This document shows, piece after piece, positions 34,798 to 45,478 of a DNA stretch of 64,000 nucleotides. The stretch lies in the NCBI RefSeq assembly GCF_001703635.1, contig NZ_LQZT01000023.1:366640-430639 (forward strand), written 5' to 3'. The translations under genes and the position numbers were made by a program. Below the pieces are notes generated by a model, which searched no databases, was not told the origin of the DNA, and saw only the letters and a program-made list of their open reading frames with translations. How positions within the stretch are numbered: position 1 is the stretch's first letter; the number at the start of each line of letters is the position of its first letter. This DNA is from Parahoeflea olei (GTDB taxonomy: Bacteria > Pseudomonadota > Alphaproteobacteria > Rhizobiales > Rhizobiaceae).

Positions 34798-36264
34798 ATG
34801 ACCGCAGCTGAGACCCACGCAGACGCCCGCCACGAACACCATGAGCGCCGCTGGATCGCGCTCGCCGTCCTGCTGATCGCAGGCTTCATGAACCTGATCG
34901 ACGTGACCATCGTCAATGTCGCGCTGCCGAGCCTGCAGGCGGGACTCGGCGCCAGCAGTTCGCAGATCGAATGGGTGGTGGCGGCCTATCTGATGGCCTT
35001 TGCGGTCGGCCTGCTGCCGCTCGGCCGGCTCGGCGACATGCTCGGCCGTCGCCGCATCTTCCTGCTGGGCGTCGGCGCCTTCACGCTTGCCTCCACCCTG
35101 TGCGGGCTTGCGCCGAGCATCGAGACGCTGATCGCCGCCCGCTTCGCCCAGGGCGTGGGCGGAGCGATGATGACGCCGCAGACGCTCGCCATCGCACAGG
35201 TGATCTTTCCGCCCAGGGAGCGCGCCGCCGCCTTCGCGCTGTTCGGCGTCACCTCGGGCCTTGCCGCTGTGTTGGGTCCGCTCATCGGCGGGCTTCTGAT
35301 CAATGCCGACCTGATGGGGCTCGGTTGGCGGCCGATCTTCCTCGTCAACATTCCCGTCGGCCTGTTTGCGGTCCTGGCCGGCCTCAAATTCATACCCGTG
35401 ATGAAAGGCAACGCCGATGTCGGCATCGACATCGGCGGCATCCTGCTCGCGGCCCTGACGCTGCTGCTGGTGGTGTTTCCGCTGATCGAGGGGCGCGAAC
35501 TGGGCTGGCCCGGCTGGAGCTTCGCGATGCTTGCCGCCGCCGTGCCGGCCGCCTGGGCCTTCGCGCGCTGGCAGGCCCGTCAGGCTGACGCCGGCCGCCC
35601 GCAATTGCTGCCGGTGGCGTTGATGACCAATGTCAACTACATGGTCGGCACGCTGGTCACCAGCCTGTTCTTCTCCTCGGTTCCCGGCTTCTTCCTTGTG
35701 CTCGCGGTGTTCCTGCAGACGGGCTACGGGCTCACGCCGCTGCAATCTGGACTGGCCACGGTGCCGTTCTCGCTCGGCGTGTTCGTGGCCTCGATGATCT
35801 CCGGCAAGCTCGCCCAGCGCTGGCAGCGGCCCCGCATCTTCCTCGGGTCGGTGATGCTCGCCGGCGCGATGGTCTGGATCAAGCTTGTCCTTGCGGGGCT
35901 GGGCGAGACTTTGGACACGGCGCTGTTGCTGCCGCCGCTGCTGCTCGCCGGGCTCGGGCTCGGCACCGCGGTTTCACCGCTGTTTCAACTGGCGCTCGCC
36001 AGCGTGCCCGATCGCGATGCCGGCTCGGCCTCGGGCGGGGTGCAGTCGTTCCAGCAGGTGGGGGGCTCGCTGGGGGTGGCGGTCATGGGGCATCTGTTCT
36101 TCTCGAGCCTGATGCGGGCGCAGGGCGCGGGGCTTGCCCCGGACCCCTGGCCCGGGGCGCTCGACATCGCGCTCACCTACCCCGTATTCGCCTATGCGCT
36201 GACGGCGCTGGCAGTGCTCTGCCTGCAGCCGCCCGCCGGCACGGATAAGGCCCGCGCGCCTTAG
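34798..36264 (+). CDS. MFS transporter, DHA2 (EmrB/QacA) drug efflux family
   Basis: A 488-residue major-facilitator protein with about 14 transmembrane segments, as in the DHA2 drug:proton antiporters. The family motif near helix 1 reads FMNLIDVTIVNVALPSLQ and motif A is GRLGDMLGRRR. It probably exports a hydrophobic or cationic compound in exchange for protons. It stands alone, with no membrane-fusion partner (EmrA) in the window. Confidence 0.92.
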   Translation: MTAAETHADARHEHHERRWIALAVLLIAGFMNLIDVTIVNVALPSLQAGLGASSSQIEWVVAAYLMAFAVGLLPLGRLGDMLGRRRIFLLGVGAFTLASTLCGLAPSIETLIAARFAQGVGGAMMTPQTLAIAQVIFPPRERAAAFALFGVTSGLAAVLGPLIGGLLINADLMGLGWRPIFLVNIPVGLFAVLAGLKFIPVMKGNADVGIDIGGILLAALTLLLVVFPLIEGRELGWPGWSFAMLAAAVPAAWAFARWQARQADAGRPQLLPVALMTNVNYMVGTLVTSLFFSSVPGFFLVLAVFLQTGYGLTPLQSGLATVPFSLGVFVASMISGKLAQRWQRPRIFLGSVMLAGAMVWIKLVLAGLGETLDTALLLPPLLLAGLGLGTAVSPLFQLALASVPDRDAGSASGGVQSFQQVGGSLGVAVMGHLFFSSLMRAQGAGLAPDPWPGALDIALTYPVFAYALTALAVLCLQPPAGTDKARAP

Positions 36265-36422
36265 CCTTCGCATGCGCCCGTGGCCGCGCGGCAACTTTCT
36301 TGCCCGGCCCCGTTTCCTATTGCGGCGTTCTGCTCTATGAAGCGGCAAAGGCCGTCGCCGGAGTTCTCCCGCGAATGGCGCCCGCATGGGCGGGCCAGAA
36401 CTCGAAGTCCGAAAGATCCGAC

Positions 36423-38600
36423 ATGACAGACCTTGCGACCATTGAACCGGCGATTGCCCGGGCGCTGGCAAAACGCGGCTATGAAACCCTCACTCCGGTT
36501 CAGGAGTCGATGCTGGCCCCGGAATTGCGCGACGCCGACCTTCTGGTCTCCGCGCAGACCGGATCGGGCAAGACCGTCGCCTTCGGCATTTCGCTCGCGC
36601 CGACGCTGATCGGTGAGGGCGAGGGCCTGGCGCGCGCGGAGGCGCCGCTGGCGCTGGTGATCGCGCCGACCCGCGAGCTGGCCCTTCAGGTCGAGCGCGA
36701 ACTTTCCTGGCTCTACGAGGAGGCGGGCGCCCGCATCGCCACCTGTGTGGGCGGCATGAACATGAGCACCGAGCGGCGCACGCTCGAGCGCGGCGCGCAT
36801 ATCGTGGTGGGCACGCCCGGTCGTCTGCGCGACCACATCGAACGCGGCTCGCTCGATCTGTCGGCGATGCGCGCGGTGGTGCTCGACGAGGCCGACGAGA
36901 TGCTCGATCTCGGCTTCCGCGACGATCTCGAATTCATCCTCGATGCGGCGCCCGATCCGCGCCGCACGCTGATGTTTTCGGCGACGGTGCCGTCCGGCAT
37001 CGCCAATCTCGCCAAGCGCTACCAGACCAAGGCGGTGCGGGTGACCACCGCCGGCGAGCAGAAGCAGCATCTCGACATCGAATACCGCGCGCTTTCGGTT
37101 GCGCCGAACGACCGCGAAAACGCCGTCATCAACGTGCTGCGCTACTACGACGCCCGGAACGCCATCGTCTTCTGCAGCACCCGCGCCACCGTCAACCACC
37201 TGACCGCCCGGTTCTCGAACCGCGGTTTTTCGGTGGTGGCGCTGTCGGGGGAGTTGAGCCAGACCGAACGCACCCACGCGCTGCAGGCGCTGCGTGACGG
37301 GCGCGCGAAAGTCTGTGTCGCCACCGACGTCGCCGCCCGCGGCATCGACCTGCCGGGTCTCGAACTGGTGATCCACGCCGATCTGCCGAAGAACCCCGAA
37401 AGTCTGCTGCACCGGTCGGGCCGCACCGGCCGCGCCGGGCGCAAGGGCGTGTCCGCGCTGATCGTGCCCTACAACGCCCGCCGCCGCACCGAGCGGCTGC
37501 TCTCGGATGCGCGCATCGCCGCCACCTGGGCGCGCCCGCCTTCGGCCGCGGAAATCCTCGTCCGCGACGACGAGCGGCTGATGGCCGATCCGGCTTTCGA
37601 GGCAGAGATCGCCGGAGAGGAGACCGCGATGGTCGCCGCGCTGATCGAGCGCCATGGTGCCGAGAAGGTCGCGGCCGCGCTGGTGCGCCTGCATCGCGCC
37701 GGCCGGTCCTCGCCCGAGGAACTGATCGACGACGGCCCAGCCACGGCGCCGGGCGGCACTTATCCCGAGCGCGCGCCGCGCGAACATCAGCCGATCAAGG
37801 ACGCGGTCTGGTTCTCGCTTTCGCTCGGCCGCAAGCAGGCCGCAGAGCCGCGCTGGCTGTTGCCGATGCTGTGCCGCGCAGGCCACATCACCAAGGCCGA
37901 GATCGGCTCGATCCGTATTCACGACGTCGAAACCCATGTCGAGATCGCCGGTGCCGCCGCGGCACGGTTCGAATCCGAGATCGGCCCGACCCGCAAGATC
38001 GAGAAGAACGTGACCGTCACCCGCCTCGACGGCGTGCCCGAAGCCCCGGCGCGCGCGCCACGGCCGCAGAGGGACAGGGACTTCGACCCGGCCGCCCGCC
38101 CCGAGCGGCCGGAGCGGCCTGCGCGCACCGGCGACGACGAGCGTCCGCGCCAGAAGGCGAAGCCGGATTATGCCAAGAAGCGCCCCTTCACCGGCGGCCG
38201 CAAGCGCGACGACCGTCCGCCGCGCGACGATGCTTACGCCGACCGCAAGCCATCGGCCCGCGATGACCGGTCAGGCGGGGCCGGGGAATGGCCTTATGAC
38301 GACGCACCGCCCGCGCGGCCGGCTAAGGCCGATTTCAGGGGCGAGGCCCGGTCCGACGGCGCGCCCGCCAGGGACAAGCCTTATGCGAAGGATAAGAAGC
38401 CTTTCGACAAGGACAAGAAGCCCTACGCCAAGGACAAGAAGCCCAAGCGCGACAAGCCCGCGGCCGGAGCCGCCGCGGTTTCCGACACAAAACCGGCGAA
38501 GCCGCACCGCAAGGGCGCCAAGAACCCGCTCGCCGATGTCACGCGCCGCGTCACCGCCGATGGCGGCAAGGGCGGTCTGAAGCGCAAGCCGAAAGCCTGA
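36423..38600 (+). CDS. DEAD-box ATP-dependent RNA helicase with DbpA-type RNA-binding domain
   Basis: A 725-residue helicase. Q motif GYETLTPVQ (19-27), Walker A AQTGSGKT (44-51), DEAD at 155-158, SAT at 186-188, and the helicase C motifs ATDVAARGIDLPG and HRSGRTGRAGRKG. A DbpA-like RNA-binding domain follows at about 475-555 (PRWLLPMLCRAGHITKAEIGSI). The tail (about 570-725) is a disordered basic region rich in Arg, Lys, Pro and Asp, with tandem KDKKP units at about 653-675. It probably remodels ribosomal precursor or structured mRNA, like CsdA/DeaD. It starts at the ATG at 36423. Confidence 0.93.
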   Translation: MTDLATIEPAIARALAKRGYETLTPVQESMLAPELRDADLLVSAQTGSGKTVAFGISLAPTLIGEGEGLARAEAPLALVIAPTRELALQVERELSWLYEEAGARIATCVGGMNMSTERRTLERGAHIVVGTPGRLRDHIERGSLDLSAMRAVVLDEADEMLDLGFRDDLEFILDAAPDPRRTLMFSATVPSGIANLAKRYQTKAVRVTTAGEQKQHLDIEYRALSVAPNDRENAVINVLRYYDARNAIVFCSTRATVNHLTARFSNRGFSVVALSGELSQTERTHALQALRDGRAKVCVATDVAARGIDLPGLELVIHADLPKNPESLLHRSGRTGRAGRKGVSALIVPYNARRRTERLLSDARIAATWARPPSAAEILVRDDERLMADPAFEAEIAGEETAMVAALIERHGAEKVAAALVRLHRAGRSSPEELIDDGPATAPGGTYPERAPREHQPIKDAVWFSLSLGRKQAAEPRWLLPMLCRAGHITKAEIGSIRIHDVETHVEIAGAAAARFESEIGPTRKIEKNVTVTRLDGVPEAPARAPRPQRDRDFDPAARPERPERPARTGDDERPRQKAKPDYAKKRPFTGGRKRDDRPPRDDAYADRKPSARDDRSGGAGEWPYDDAPPARPAKADFRGEARSDGAPARDKPYAKDKKPFDKDKKPYAKDKKPKRDKPAAGAAAVSDTKPAKPHRKGAKNPLADVTRRVTADGGKGGLKRKPKA

Positions 38601-39056
38601 TCCTCTCCGGGGACGGCCCTGCCTGGGCCGGCTCCGCACCTTCCACGTGTGATCCGAATTACGGCCCTTGGCGCTCCGAACCACGGCCCTTGGCCCGGCG
38701 CGGCCTCGGTTCGCCGCGGCTTGTGTCGTGGGCGTGCCCGCGGTGCCGGTTTGGCGTGCGCGGCACGGCGCGGGGACCAGCGCCGGTGGCCCCGGCTGGT
38801 GGTGCCAGGGCGATCACTGACGGATTCCTGCAATCATGTGTTTTCGTATTCTTAACGAAGGCATGGTTAGGTGGCAGCGTGGGACTTGGCTATCGGTTGA
38901 CCGGACGGCGAAATCCCATGCGCGAACCGGGGTTCGTTGCCGGGCACATGACGGCATATTGGGCGTGCCACCTGTTTTACAATTTATCAGCGGATGAGGC
39001 GGATCGGGTTCCGGCATGTATCGAGTTCGGACCGGTCAAATTGAAGCGAGGATACG
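38601..39056. other. Intergenic region between the helicase gene and cheW
   Basis: These 456 bases hold no convincing gene. They contain a 12-base direct repeat ACGGCCCTTGGC (38661-38672 and 38683-38694) and an AT-richer stretch from about 38840 to 39000 that is the probable cheW promoter region. Open frames crossing it have shadow-like composition. Confidence 0.5.
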
Positions 39057-39524
39057 ATGAGCGACACGCAAACAGGCAACAAGACCTCAGGTCTCGAAAT
39101 TATTTCGTTTTTCCTCGGAGAACAGGTGTTCAGCGTGAACATCATGGCTGTTCGGGAAATCCGCGGCTGGGCGCCGGCGACGCCGCTGGCCCACGCACCG
39201 CGCCATGTGCTCGGCGTGATCAACCTGCGCGGCACCGTCATTCCGGTCATCGACATGGCGCTGCGCCTCGGCCTTGAGGCGATCAACCCGACCGAACGCT
39301 CGGCGATCATCGTGGCCAGCATCCGCGGCCAGCTGGTTGGCCTTCTGGTCGACAACGTCTCCGACATGGTCACCGTCAGCGAAGACGAGATCCAGAGCGT
39401 GCCGGAAGTGGGCGCCACCGAAGTCCAGCGCATGACCACCGCGATCATCGCCAAGGACAAGTCGATGATCTCGCATCTCGACCTCGACTCGCTGCTCGAC
39501 GAGGAAGGCGAACTCGCCGCCTGA
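39057..39524 (+). CDS. cheW: CheW-family chemotaxis coupling protein
   Basis: A 155-residue CheW: LEIISFFLGEQVFSVNIMAVREI, then GVINLRGTVIPVIDMALRLGL, and VDNVSDMVTVSEDEI. CheW links chemoreceptors to the CheA kinase. No cheA, cheY or receptor gene is near, so it is an orphan acting with a cluster elsewhere. It has a good ribosome binding site (GAGGA) and its own terminator. Confidence 0.95.
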   Translation: MSDTQTGNKTSGLEIISFFLGEQVFSVNIMAVREIRGWAPATPLAHAPRHVLGVINLRGTVIPVIDMALRLGLEAINPTERSAIIVASIRGQLVGLLVDNVSDMVTVSEDEIQSVPEVGATEVQRMTTAIIAKDKSMISHLDLDSLLDEEGELAA

Positions 39525-39550
39525 TCCTCGCAGCAAGACTGTCATCAAAA

Positions 39551-39590
39551 GGCGGGCGCGCCGGGCTTTCCCGGTTGCGCCCGTCTTTTT
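39551..39590 (+). terminator. Intrinsic terminator after cheW
   Basis: A GC-rich imperfect stem (39551-39585) with loop CTTTC is followed by five T residues at 39586-39590. It lies 26 bases after the cheW stop. Confidence 0.7.
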
Positions 39591-39713
39591 GCGTCCGCTC
39601 GGCCGAAAACCCTGCTGCGCGGGTGATGGCGCGTCTGCGCTGTGGACATGACCCGGCGGGCATTGCATGCTGTGCACTGCCCCCGCAGGGCGCCCGATCA
39701 ACGGATGCACCCC

Positions 39714-42700
39714 ATGTCGATACTGGCGAAGATCCACCACCTGACCCATTACAGATATGATAGGCCGGTCACGCTCGGCCCGCAGATCATCCGCCTCAGG
39801 CCGGCGCCGCACAGCCGCACCCGGGTGGTGTCGCACTCGCTCAAGATCAGTCCCGCCACACACTTCGTCAATTATCAGCAGGATCCCTACGGCAACTGGC
39901 TGGCGCGCTACGTGTTTCCCGAGCCGGTGCGGGAGCTGAAGATCGAGGTGGACCTGGTCGCCGACATGACGGTCTACAATCCGTTCGATTTCTTCGTCGA
40001 GGAATCGGCCGAAAAGTGGCCCTTCGCCTATCCCGAGGAAATCGAGCCGGATCTGGTGATCTACCGCACGCCCGAACCCGCCGGCCCGCGGCTTCAGGCC
40101 TTTCTCGACACGATCGCGCGCGACAGCACCGGGACCGTCGATTTCGTGGTCGGCCTCAATGCCCGGCTCGCGCGCGAGATCGGCTATGTCATCCGCATGG
40201 AGCCCGGCGTGCAGACACCGGAAGAAACCTTCCACACCGGCAAGGGCTCCTGCCGCGACACGAGCTGGCTCTTGGTGCAGGTGCTCAGGCATCTGGGTTT
40301 CGCCGCCCGCTTCGTCTCGGGCTATCTCATCCAGTTGAAGCCGGATCTGGTCTCGCTCGACGGGCCGCCCGGCACCGACCACGATTTCACCGACCTGCAT
40401 GCCTGGGCCGAGGTCTATATTCCCGGCGCGGGCTGGATCGGGCTCGATCCGACCTCGGGGCTGCTGACCGGCGAAAGCCACATTCCGCTCGCCGCCACCC
40501 CGCACTACCGCAATGCCGCGCCGATCTCGGGTCTCGCAAGCTATGCCGAGGTCGATTTCGCCTTCGACATGCGCGTCGAGCGCATGGCCGAGCATCCGCG
40601 CATCACCAAGCCCTTCAGCGAGGAGTCCTGGGCCGCGCTCGATGCGCTCGGCCATGAGATCGACGAGAAACTCGAAGCGGGCGACGTGCGGCTCACCATG
40701 GGCGGTGAGCCGACTTTCGTCTCGATCGACGACTTCGAAAGTGCCGAGTGGAACACCGCCGCCGTCGGTCCGCAGAAGCGCGCCGCTGCCGACAAGCTGA
40801 TCCGGCGGCTGCGCACGCGCTTTGCGCCGGGCGGTTTCCTGCATTACGGCCAGGGCAAATGGTATCCCGGCGAAACCCTGCCGCGCTGGACCTTCTCGCT
40901 CTACTGGCGCCGCGACGGCAAGCCGATCTGGCGCAATCCGGAGCTGATCGCCGACGAGGGCAAGGATACCGGGCAGGCCAGTCCCGAGACGGCGCGCGAG
41001 CTCCTGGGCGCGATCGCCAAAAATCTCGGCGTCGACCAGGACAATGTCGCTCCCGCCTATGAGGATCCCGCCGAATGGATCCTCAAGGAAGGCAAACTGC
41101 CCGACAATGTCACGCCGGAAAACTCGAAGCTCGAGGATCCGGAGGAGCGCCACCGCATCGCCACCGTCTTTGCGCGCGGCCTTGCCAAGCCCTCGGGCTT
41201 CGTGCTGCCGGTGCAGCGCTGGCAGGCGAAGGCCGCGGGGCAGGGCTGGCGATCTGAGAAATGGAAAACCCGGCGTGGCCACATCTTCCTGGTACCCGGC
41301 GACAGCCCGGTGGGCTACCGGCTGCCGCTTGGCTCGCTGCCGCATGTGCCGCCGGCCGCCTATCCCTATGTCAATCCGGCCGACCCGACACATATCTCCG
41401 GCGACCTGCCGGACGTGGCGCAGGCCGCCTTTGACGAGGCCCTGGCGGATGCGCGCGCCGCGGAAGCCGCCTCCCAGCCGGTGGCGCAGTTCACCGCCGC
41501 CGAACCGACGCAGCAGCGCGTCGAGCAGACCGTCGGCGATCTCGACGGCGCCGTGCGCACCGCGCTCTCGGTCGAGCCGCGCGACGGCCGGCTCTGCGTG
41601 TTCATGCCGCCGGTGGAACGGGTCGAGGACTATCTCGAACTCGTCTCCGCCGCCGAGACGGCCGCCGACAGGCTGGGCCTCAAGGTCCATATCGAGGGCT
41701 ACGCGCCGCCGCATGATCCCCGCCTGAACGTCATTCGCGTCGCCCCCGATCCGGGCGTGATCGAGGTCAATGTGCACCCCGCCACCGGCTGGGACGACTG
41801 CAAGGCGATCACCGAAGGCGTCTACGAGGAGGCGCGCCAGTCCCGGCTCGGCGCCGACAAGTTCATGATCGACGGCCGCCACACCGGCACCGGCGGCGGC
41901 AACCATGTCGTGGTCGGCGGCGCCACCCCGCTCGACAGCCCGTTCCTGAGACGCCCGGACCTGCTCGCGAGCCTGATCCTGCACTGGCAGCGCCATCCGA
42001 GCCTGTCCTACCTGTTTTCGGGCCTGTTCATCGGCCCGACCAGCCAGGCCCCGCGCATCGACGAGGCGCGTCACGACAGCCTCTACGAACTCGAGATGGC
42101 GCTCGAACAGATCCCGCATCCCGATGCCGGCGCGCCGCCGCTGCCGTGGCTGGTGGACCGGCTCTTGCGCAATCTTTTGACCGATGTCACCGGCAACACC
42201 CACCGCGCCGAGATCTGTATCGACAAGCTCTATTCGCCCGACGGCCCCACCGGGCGGCTCGGTCTGGTCGAGTTCCGCGGTTTCGAGATGCCGCCCGATC
42301 CGCGCATGAGCCTCGCCCAGCAGGTGCTGATCCGCGCGCTGATCGCCCGCTTCTGGGAGAAGCCGGCCACGGGCCGCTTCACCCGCTGGGGCACGGCGCT
42401 CAACGACCGCTTCATGCTGCCGCATTTCATCTGGCAGGATTTCCTCGACGTGCTGCGCGACCTGCGCGACCACGGCTTCGAACTCCGCTCCGAATGGTAC
42501 GAGGCGCAGGCCGAGTTCCGCTTCCCCTTCTGCGGCGAAGTCACCTACGAGGGCGTGCGGCTGGAGCTGCGCCAGGCGCTCGAGCCCTGGCATGTGCTCG
42601 GCGAAACCGGCGCCATCGGCGGCACGGTGCGTTACACCGACAGCTCCGTCGAGCGCCTGCAGGTCAAGCTCGAGACCGCCGATCCGACCCGCTACATGGT

Positions 42701-43070
42701 TACCTGCAACGGCCGCCCGGTGCCGATGGCTGCCACCGGCCAGGCCGGCGCGGCGGTGGGCGGGGTGCGCTACAAGGCCTGGCAGCCGGCGCTGGCGCTG
42801 CATCCGGTGCTGCCGGTCAACGCGCCGCTCACCTTCGACATTTATGACACCTGGTCGGGCATGCCGCTCGGCGGCTGCGTCTACCATGTCGCCCATCCCG
42901 GCGGGCGCAACTACGAGACCTTCCCGGTCAACGGCAACGAGGCGGAAGCGCGGCGGCTCGCCCGTTTCGAGCATCGCGGCCATACGCCCGGCGCCGCCAT
43001 GCCCGTGCCCGAGACGCCGCATCCGGAGTTCCCGTTCACGCTCGACCTGCGCCGCAAACCGGGGATCTGA
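39714..43070 (+). CDS. Transglutaminase-like / DUF2126 fusion protein
   Basis: A 1118-residue protein. Residues 1-90 form the bacterial transglutaminase N-domain ([22 protein letters not shown]). The papain-like core holds the triad Cys180 (GSCRDTSW), His229 (DLHAWAEVY) and Asp245 (GLDPTSG). From about 320 to the end is the large DUF2126 domain, with [13 protein letters not shown] and an internal [10 protein letters not shown] segment, proposed by comparative genomics to be a glutamine-synthetase-fold carboxylate-amine ligase. It probably both makes and cleaves or transfers peptide-like bonds. It heads a three-gene cluster with an ATP-grasp/AlphaE protein (3 bases downstream) and a second transglutaminase. 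The start at 39714 begins MSILAKIHH; the product is unknown. Confidence 0.88.
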   Translation: MSILAKIHHLTHYRYDRPVTLGPQIIRLRPAPHSRTRVVSHSLKISPATHFVNYQQDPYGNWLARYVFPEPVRELKIEVDLVADMTVYNPFDFFVEESAEKWPFAYPEEIEPDLVIYRTPEPAGPRLQAFLDTIARDSTGTVDFVVGLNARLAREIGYVIRMEPGVQTPEETFHTGKGSCRDTSWLLVQVLRHLGFAARFVSGYLIQLKPDLVSLDGPPGTDHDFTDLHAWAEVYIPGAGWIGLDPTSGLLTGESHIPLAATPHYRNAAPISGLASYAEVDFAFDMRVERMAEHPRITKPFSEESWAALDALGHEIDEKLEAGDVRLTMGGEPTFVSIDDFESAEWNTAAVGPQKRAAADKLIRRLRTRFAPGGFLHYGQGKWYPGETLPRWTFSLYWRRDGKPIWRNPELIADEGKDTGQASPETARELLGAIAKNLGVDQDNVAPAYEDPAEWILKEGKLPDNVTPENSKLEDPEERHRIATVFARGLAKPSGFVLPVQRWQAKAAGQGWRSEKWKTRRGHIFLVPGDSPVGYRLPLGSLPHVPPAAYPYVNPADPTHISGDLPDVAQAAFDEALADARAAEAASQPVAQFTAAEPTQQRVEQTVGDLDGAVRTALSVEPRDGRLCVFMPPVERVEDYLELVSAAETAADRLGLKVHIEGYAPPHDPRLNVIRVAPDPGVIEVNVHPATGWDDCKAITEGVYEEARQSRLGADKFMIDGRHTGTGGGNHVVVGGATPLDSPFLRRPDLLASLILHWQRHPSLSYLFSGLFIGPTSQAPRIDEARHDSLYELEMALEQIPHPDAGAPPLPWLVDRLLRNLLTDVTGNTHRAEICIDKLYSPDGPTGRLGLVEFRGFEMPPDPRMSLAQQVLIRALIARFWEKPATGRFTRWGTALNDRFMLPHFIWQDFLDVLRDLRDHGFELRSEWYEAQAEFRFPFCGEVTYEGVRLELRQALEPWHVLGETGAIGGTVRYTDSSVERLQVKLETADPTRYMVTCNGRPVPMAATGQAGAAVGGVRYKAWQPALALHPVLPVNAPLTFDIYDTWSGMPLGGCVYHVAHPGGRNYETFPVNGNEAEARRLARFEHRGHTPGAAMPVPETPHPEFPFTLDLRRKPGI

Positions 43071-43073
43071 GCC

Positions 43074-45473
43074 GTGCCCGTTTCCGCCCAGGCATCCGCA
43101 AACGGCCGCCCGTCGATCGTGGCGGACTACGCCGCGCTACCCGGTGTCCCCGACGAGTTGCTGGCAGGCGACGGTTCGATCCGGCCGGTCTGGTCCGGGC
43201 TGATCGAGCGTCTCGACCGTCTCGGGCCGGAAGAGCGCGACCGCGCCTTCGCCCGGGGCGCCCAGTATCTGCGTGACGCCGGTGTGTTCGTGCGCCAGTA
43301 TGGCGAGGGCAAGAGTGCGCGCGACTGGCCTCTGAGCCCGGTTCCCGTGATCCAGCCCGCCGCCGAATGGCGAGTGCTGGCGGAGGGGCTCGCCGAACGC
43401 GCCGATCTGCTCGAAGCCGTGGTCGCCGATCTCTACGGCGAGAACCGGCTGGTGGCGCAAGGCCATCTGCCCGCGGGGCTGGTTGCCTCCAACCCCGAAT
43501 GGCTGCGGCCGCTGGTGGGGATCAGGCCGGCTTCGGGCCATTTCCTGCATTTCCTCGCCTTCGAGATCGGACGTGGGCCGGACGGGCGCTGGTGGGTGCT
43601 GGGCGACCGCACCCAGGCGCCCTCGGGCGCGGGCTACGCGCTTGAAAACCGGGTGGCTTCGACGCGGTCCTTTCCAGGGCTCTACGCCGATTCCAACATC
43701 GAGCGGCTGGCCGGTTTCTTCCGCGCCTTCCGCGACGGGCTCGACGCGCTGCGCCAGGACGCGGGCAGCCGCGTCGGCATCCTTACGCCCGGGCCGATGA
43801 ACGAGACGTATTTCGAACATGCCTATATCGCCCGCTATCTCGGCATGATGCTGCTCGAAGGCGACGATCTGGTGGTCGAGGATGGCCGGGTGATGGTGCG
43901 AACGGTCTCGGGTCCCAAGCCGATCAGCGTGCTGTGGCGCAGGCTCGACGCCGCCTGGGCCGACCCGCTGGAACTCAAGGCAAGCTCCCATCTCGGCACG
44001 CCGGGCTTTCTGGGCGCCGTGCGCGCGGGCGGCGTGAGCGTGATCAATGCGCTCGGCGCCGGCGTGCTCGAAAGCCGCGCCTTCCTCGCCTTCCTGCCGA
44101 AACTCTCCGAGGTGCTGCATGGCCGGCCGCTGGCGATCCCCAACATCGCCACCTGGTGGTGCGGCGGCGCAGCCGAACGCGCCCATGTCCGCGCCAATGC
44201 CCATGCCATGCTGATCGGCGCCGCCAATTCCACCGGCCTGCCGCTGGAGCCCGAAGCAGGCGATGTTCTGAGGGGCGAGATGGCCGCGGGTGGCGGCGAT
44301 CTCGGCGCCTGGCTCGAGGCGCAGGGACGCGAGCTGGTCGGCCAGGAGCTCGTGTCGCTGTCGACCACGCCGGCCTGGGAGAACGGGCGGCTGATGCCGC
44401 GGCCGATGCGCGTCAGGGTGTTCATGGCCCGCACCCGCGAGGGCTGGCAGCTGATGCCGGGCGGTCTCGCGCGGCTCGCCGCCTCGGGCCATGATCCGTC
44501 GGCCGTCTCGGTCAGCAGCGGCGGCTCGGTCGCCGATGTCTGGGTCGTCTCGGATGCGCCGGTGCCGGGCGATTCCATGCTCGCGCAGTCGGGCGAAGCT
44601 TTCGTGCGGGCCTCGCCCGGACTGCTGCCGAGCCGGGCCGCCGACAACCTGTTCTGGCTCGGCCGTTATGTCGAACGCGCAGAAGGCCAGATCCGCCTGA
44701 CCCGGGCCTATATGAGCCGGCTTCCGGAAACGCCGGCCGGTGGCACCCCGCTGATGGGCGCGCTCGGATCCTGGCTCGACGAACGAAGTCTCGACATGGG
44801 GCAGGGCGTGTGTCCCGAGATCGCCCGCACCATCGCCATGGCGGTGAATTCAGCGAGCACCGTCCGCGACCGTTTTTCGGTCGATGCCTGGGCTTCGCTG
44901 GCCGATCTCGAACGCACGGTCGCCAGGCTCGCAGACACGGTGGTGCCCGGCGAGGATGCGGCGTCGGCGATGGGCGTGCTGTTGCGCAAGATCACCGGCT
45001 TCTCAGGTCTCGTGCACGAGAACATGTACCGCTTCAGCGGCTGGCGGTTCCTGACCATCGGCCGGGCGCTGGAGCGCGCGCTGTTCATGGCGGAACTGCT
45101 GGCGACCTTCGGGGAGTGGACCGGGCCCCATGGCGGCTTCGAACTTTGCGTCGAGGTGGGCGACAGCGTCATGACCCACAGGCGCCGCTATTCAGTCACC
45201 GCCAGCCGCGACACGGTGGTCGACCTGCTGGCGCTCGATCCGCTCAACCCGCGCTCGGTCGCCTTCCAGGTCGATGAGATCCGCGAGCAGGTGAGCCTCT
45301 TGCCCGGCGCCAATGTCAACGGCCAGCTCTCCGCGCTGTCGCGCGCGGTGCTCCGGATCCATGCCGATCTGTCGGTGCTCGGCCCGCAGGATCTCGACCA
45401 CGCGGCGCTCACGGCGCTTAGCCGGTCGATCGGCGACCTGACACACGACCTCCACGCCCAGTATCTCGACTGA
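43074..45473 (+). CDS. Circularly permuted ATP-grasp / AlphaE fusion protein
   Basis: A 799-residue fusion. The N-terminal circularly permuted ATP-grasp domain (DUF404/DUF407, about 60-480) includes LYGENRLVAQGHLP, LGDRTQAPSGAGYALENR, PNIATWWCGG and the LMPRPMRVRVFMA segment. The C-terminal helical AlphaE domain (DUF403, about 515-799) begins LLPSRAADNLFWLGRYVERAE. In many genomes these halves are separate genes; here they are fused. ATP-grasp enzymes form amide bonds through acyl-phosphates, so the system is predicted to synthesise a small peptide or tag. The start is a GTG three bases after the upstream stop. Confidence 0.88.
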   Translation: MPVSAQASANGRPSIVADYAALPGVPDELLAGDGSIRPVWSGLIERLDRLGPEERDRAFARGAQYLRDAGVFVRQYGEGKSARDWPLSPVPVIQPAAEWRVLAEGLAERADLLEAVVADLYGENRLVAQGHLPAGLVASNPEWLRPLVGIRPASGHFLHFLAFEIGRGPDGRWWVLGDRTQAPSGAGYALENRVASTRSFPGLYADSNIERLAGFFRAFRDGLDALRQDAGSRVGILTPGPMNETYFEHAYIARYLGMMLLEGDDLVVEDGRVMVRTVSGPKPISVLWRRLDAAWADPLELKASSHLGTPGFLGAVRAGGVSVINALGAGVLESRAFLAFLPKLSEVLHGRPLAIPNIATWWCGGAAERAHVRANAHAMLIGAANSTGLPLEPEAGDVLRGEMAAGGGDLGAWLEAQGRELVGQELVSLSTTPAWENGRLMPRPMRVRVFMARTREGWQLMPGGLARLAASGHDPSAVSVSSGGSVADVWVVSDAPVPGDSMLAQSGEAFVRASPGLLPSRAADNLFWLGRYVERAEGQIRLTRAYMSRLPETPAGGTPLMGALGSWLDERSLDMGQGVCPEIARTIAMAVNSASTVRDRFSVDAWASLADLERTVARLADTVVPGEDAASAMGVLLRKITGFSGLVHENMYRFSGWRFLTIGRALERALFMAELLATFGEWTGPHGGFELCVEVGDSVMTHRRRYSVTASRDTVVDLLALDPLNPRSVAFQVDEIREQVSLLPGANVNGQLSALSRAVLRIHADLSVLGPQDLDHAALTALSRSIGDLTHDLHAQYLD

Positions 45474-45478
45474 TACCG

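Noticed and set aside
38661..38694. A direct repeat (ACGGCCCTTGGC, two copies) as a mobile-element target duplication
   Set aside because: No transposase, terminal inverted repeat or composition change lies between the copies, which are only 10 bases apart.
38865..38890. A second CtrA-like site ahead of cheW (TTAAC...GGTTAG)
   Set aside because: The two half-sites are 11 bases apart instead of 7 and the second is imperfect.
39087..43022. A 1311-residue minus-strand open frame
   Set aside because: It lies entirely antisense to cheW and the DUF2126 gene, both of which have clear motifs; long antisense frames are expected at this GC content.
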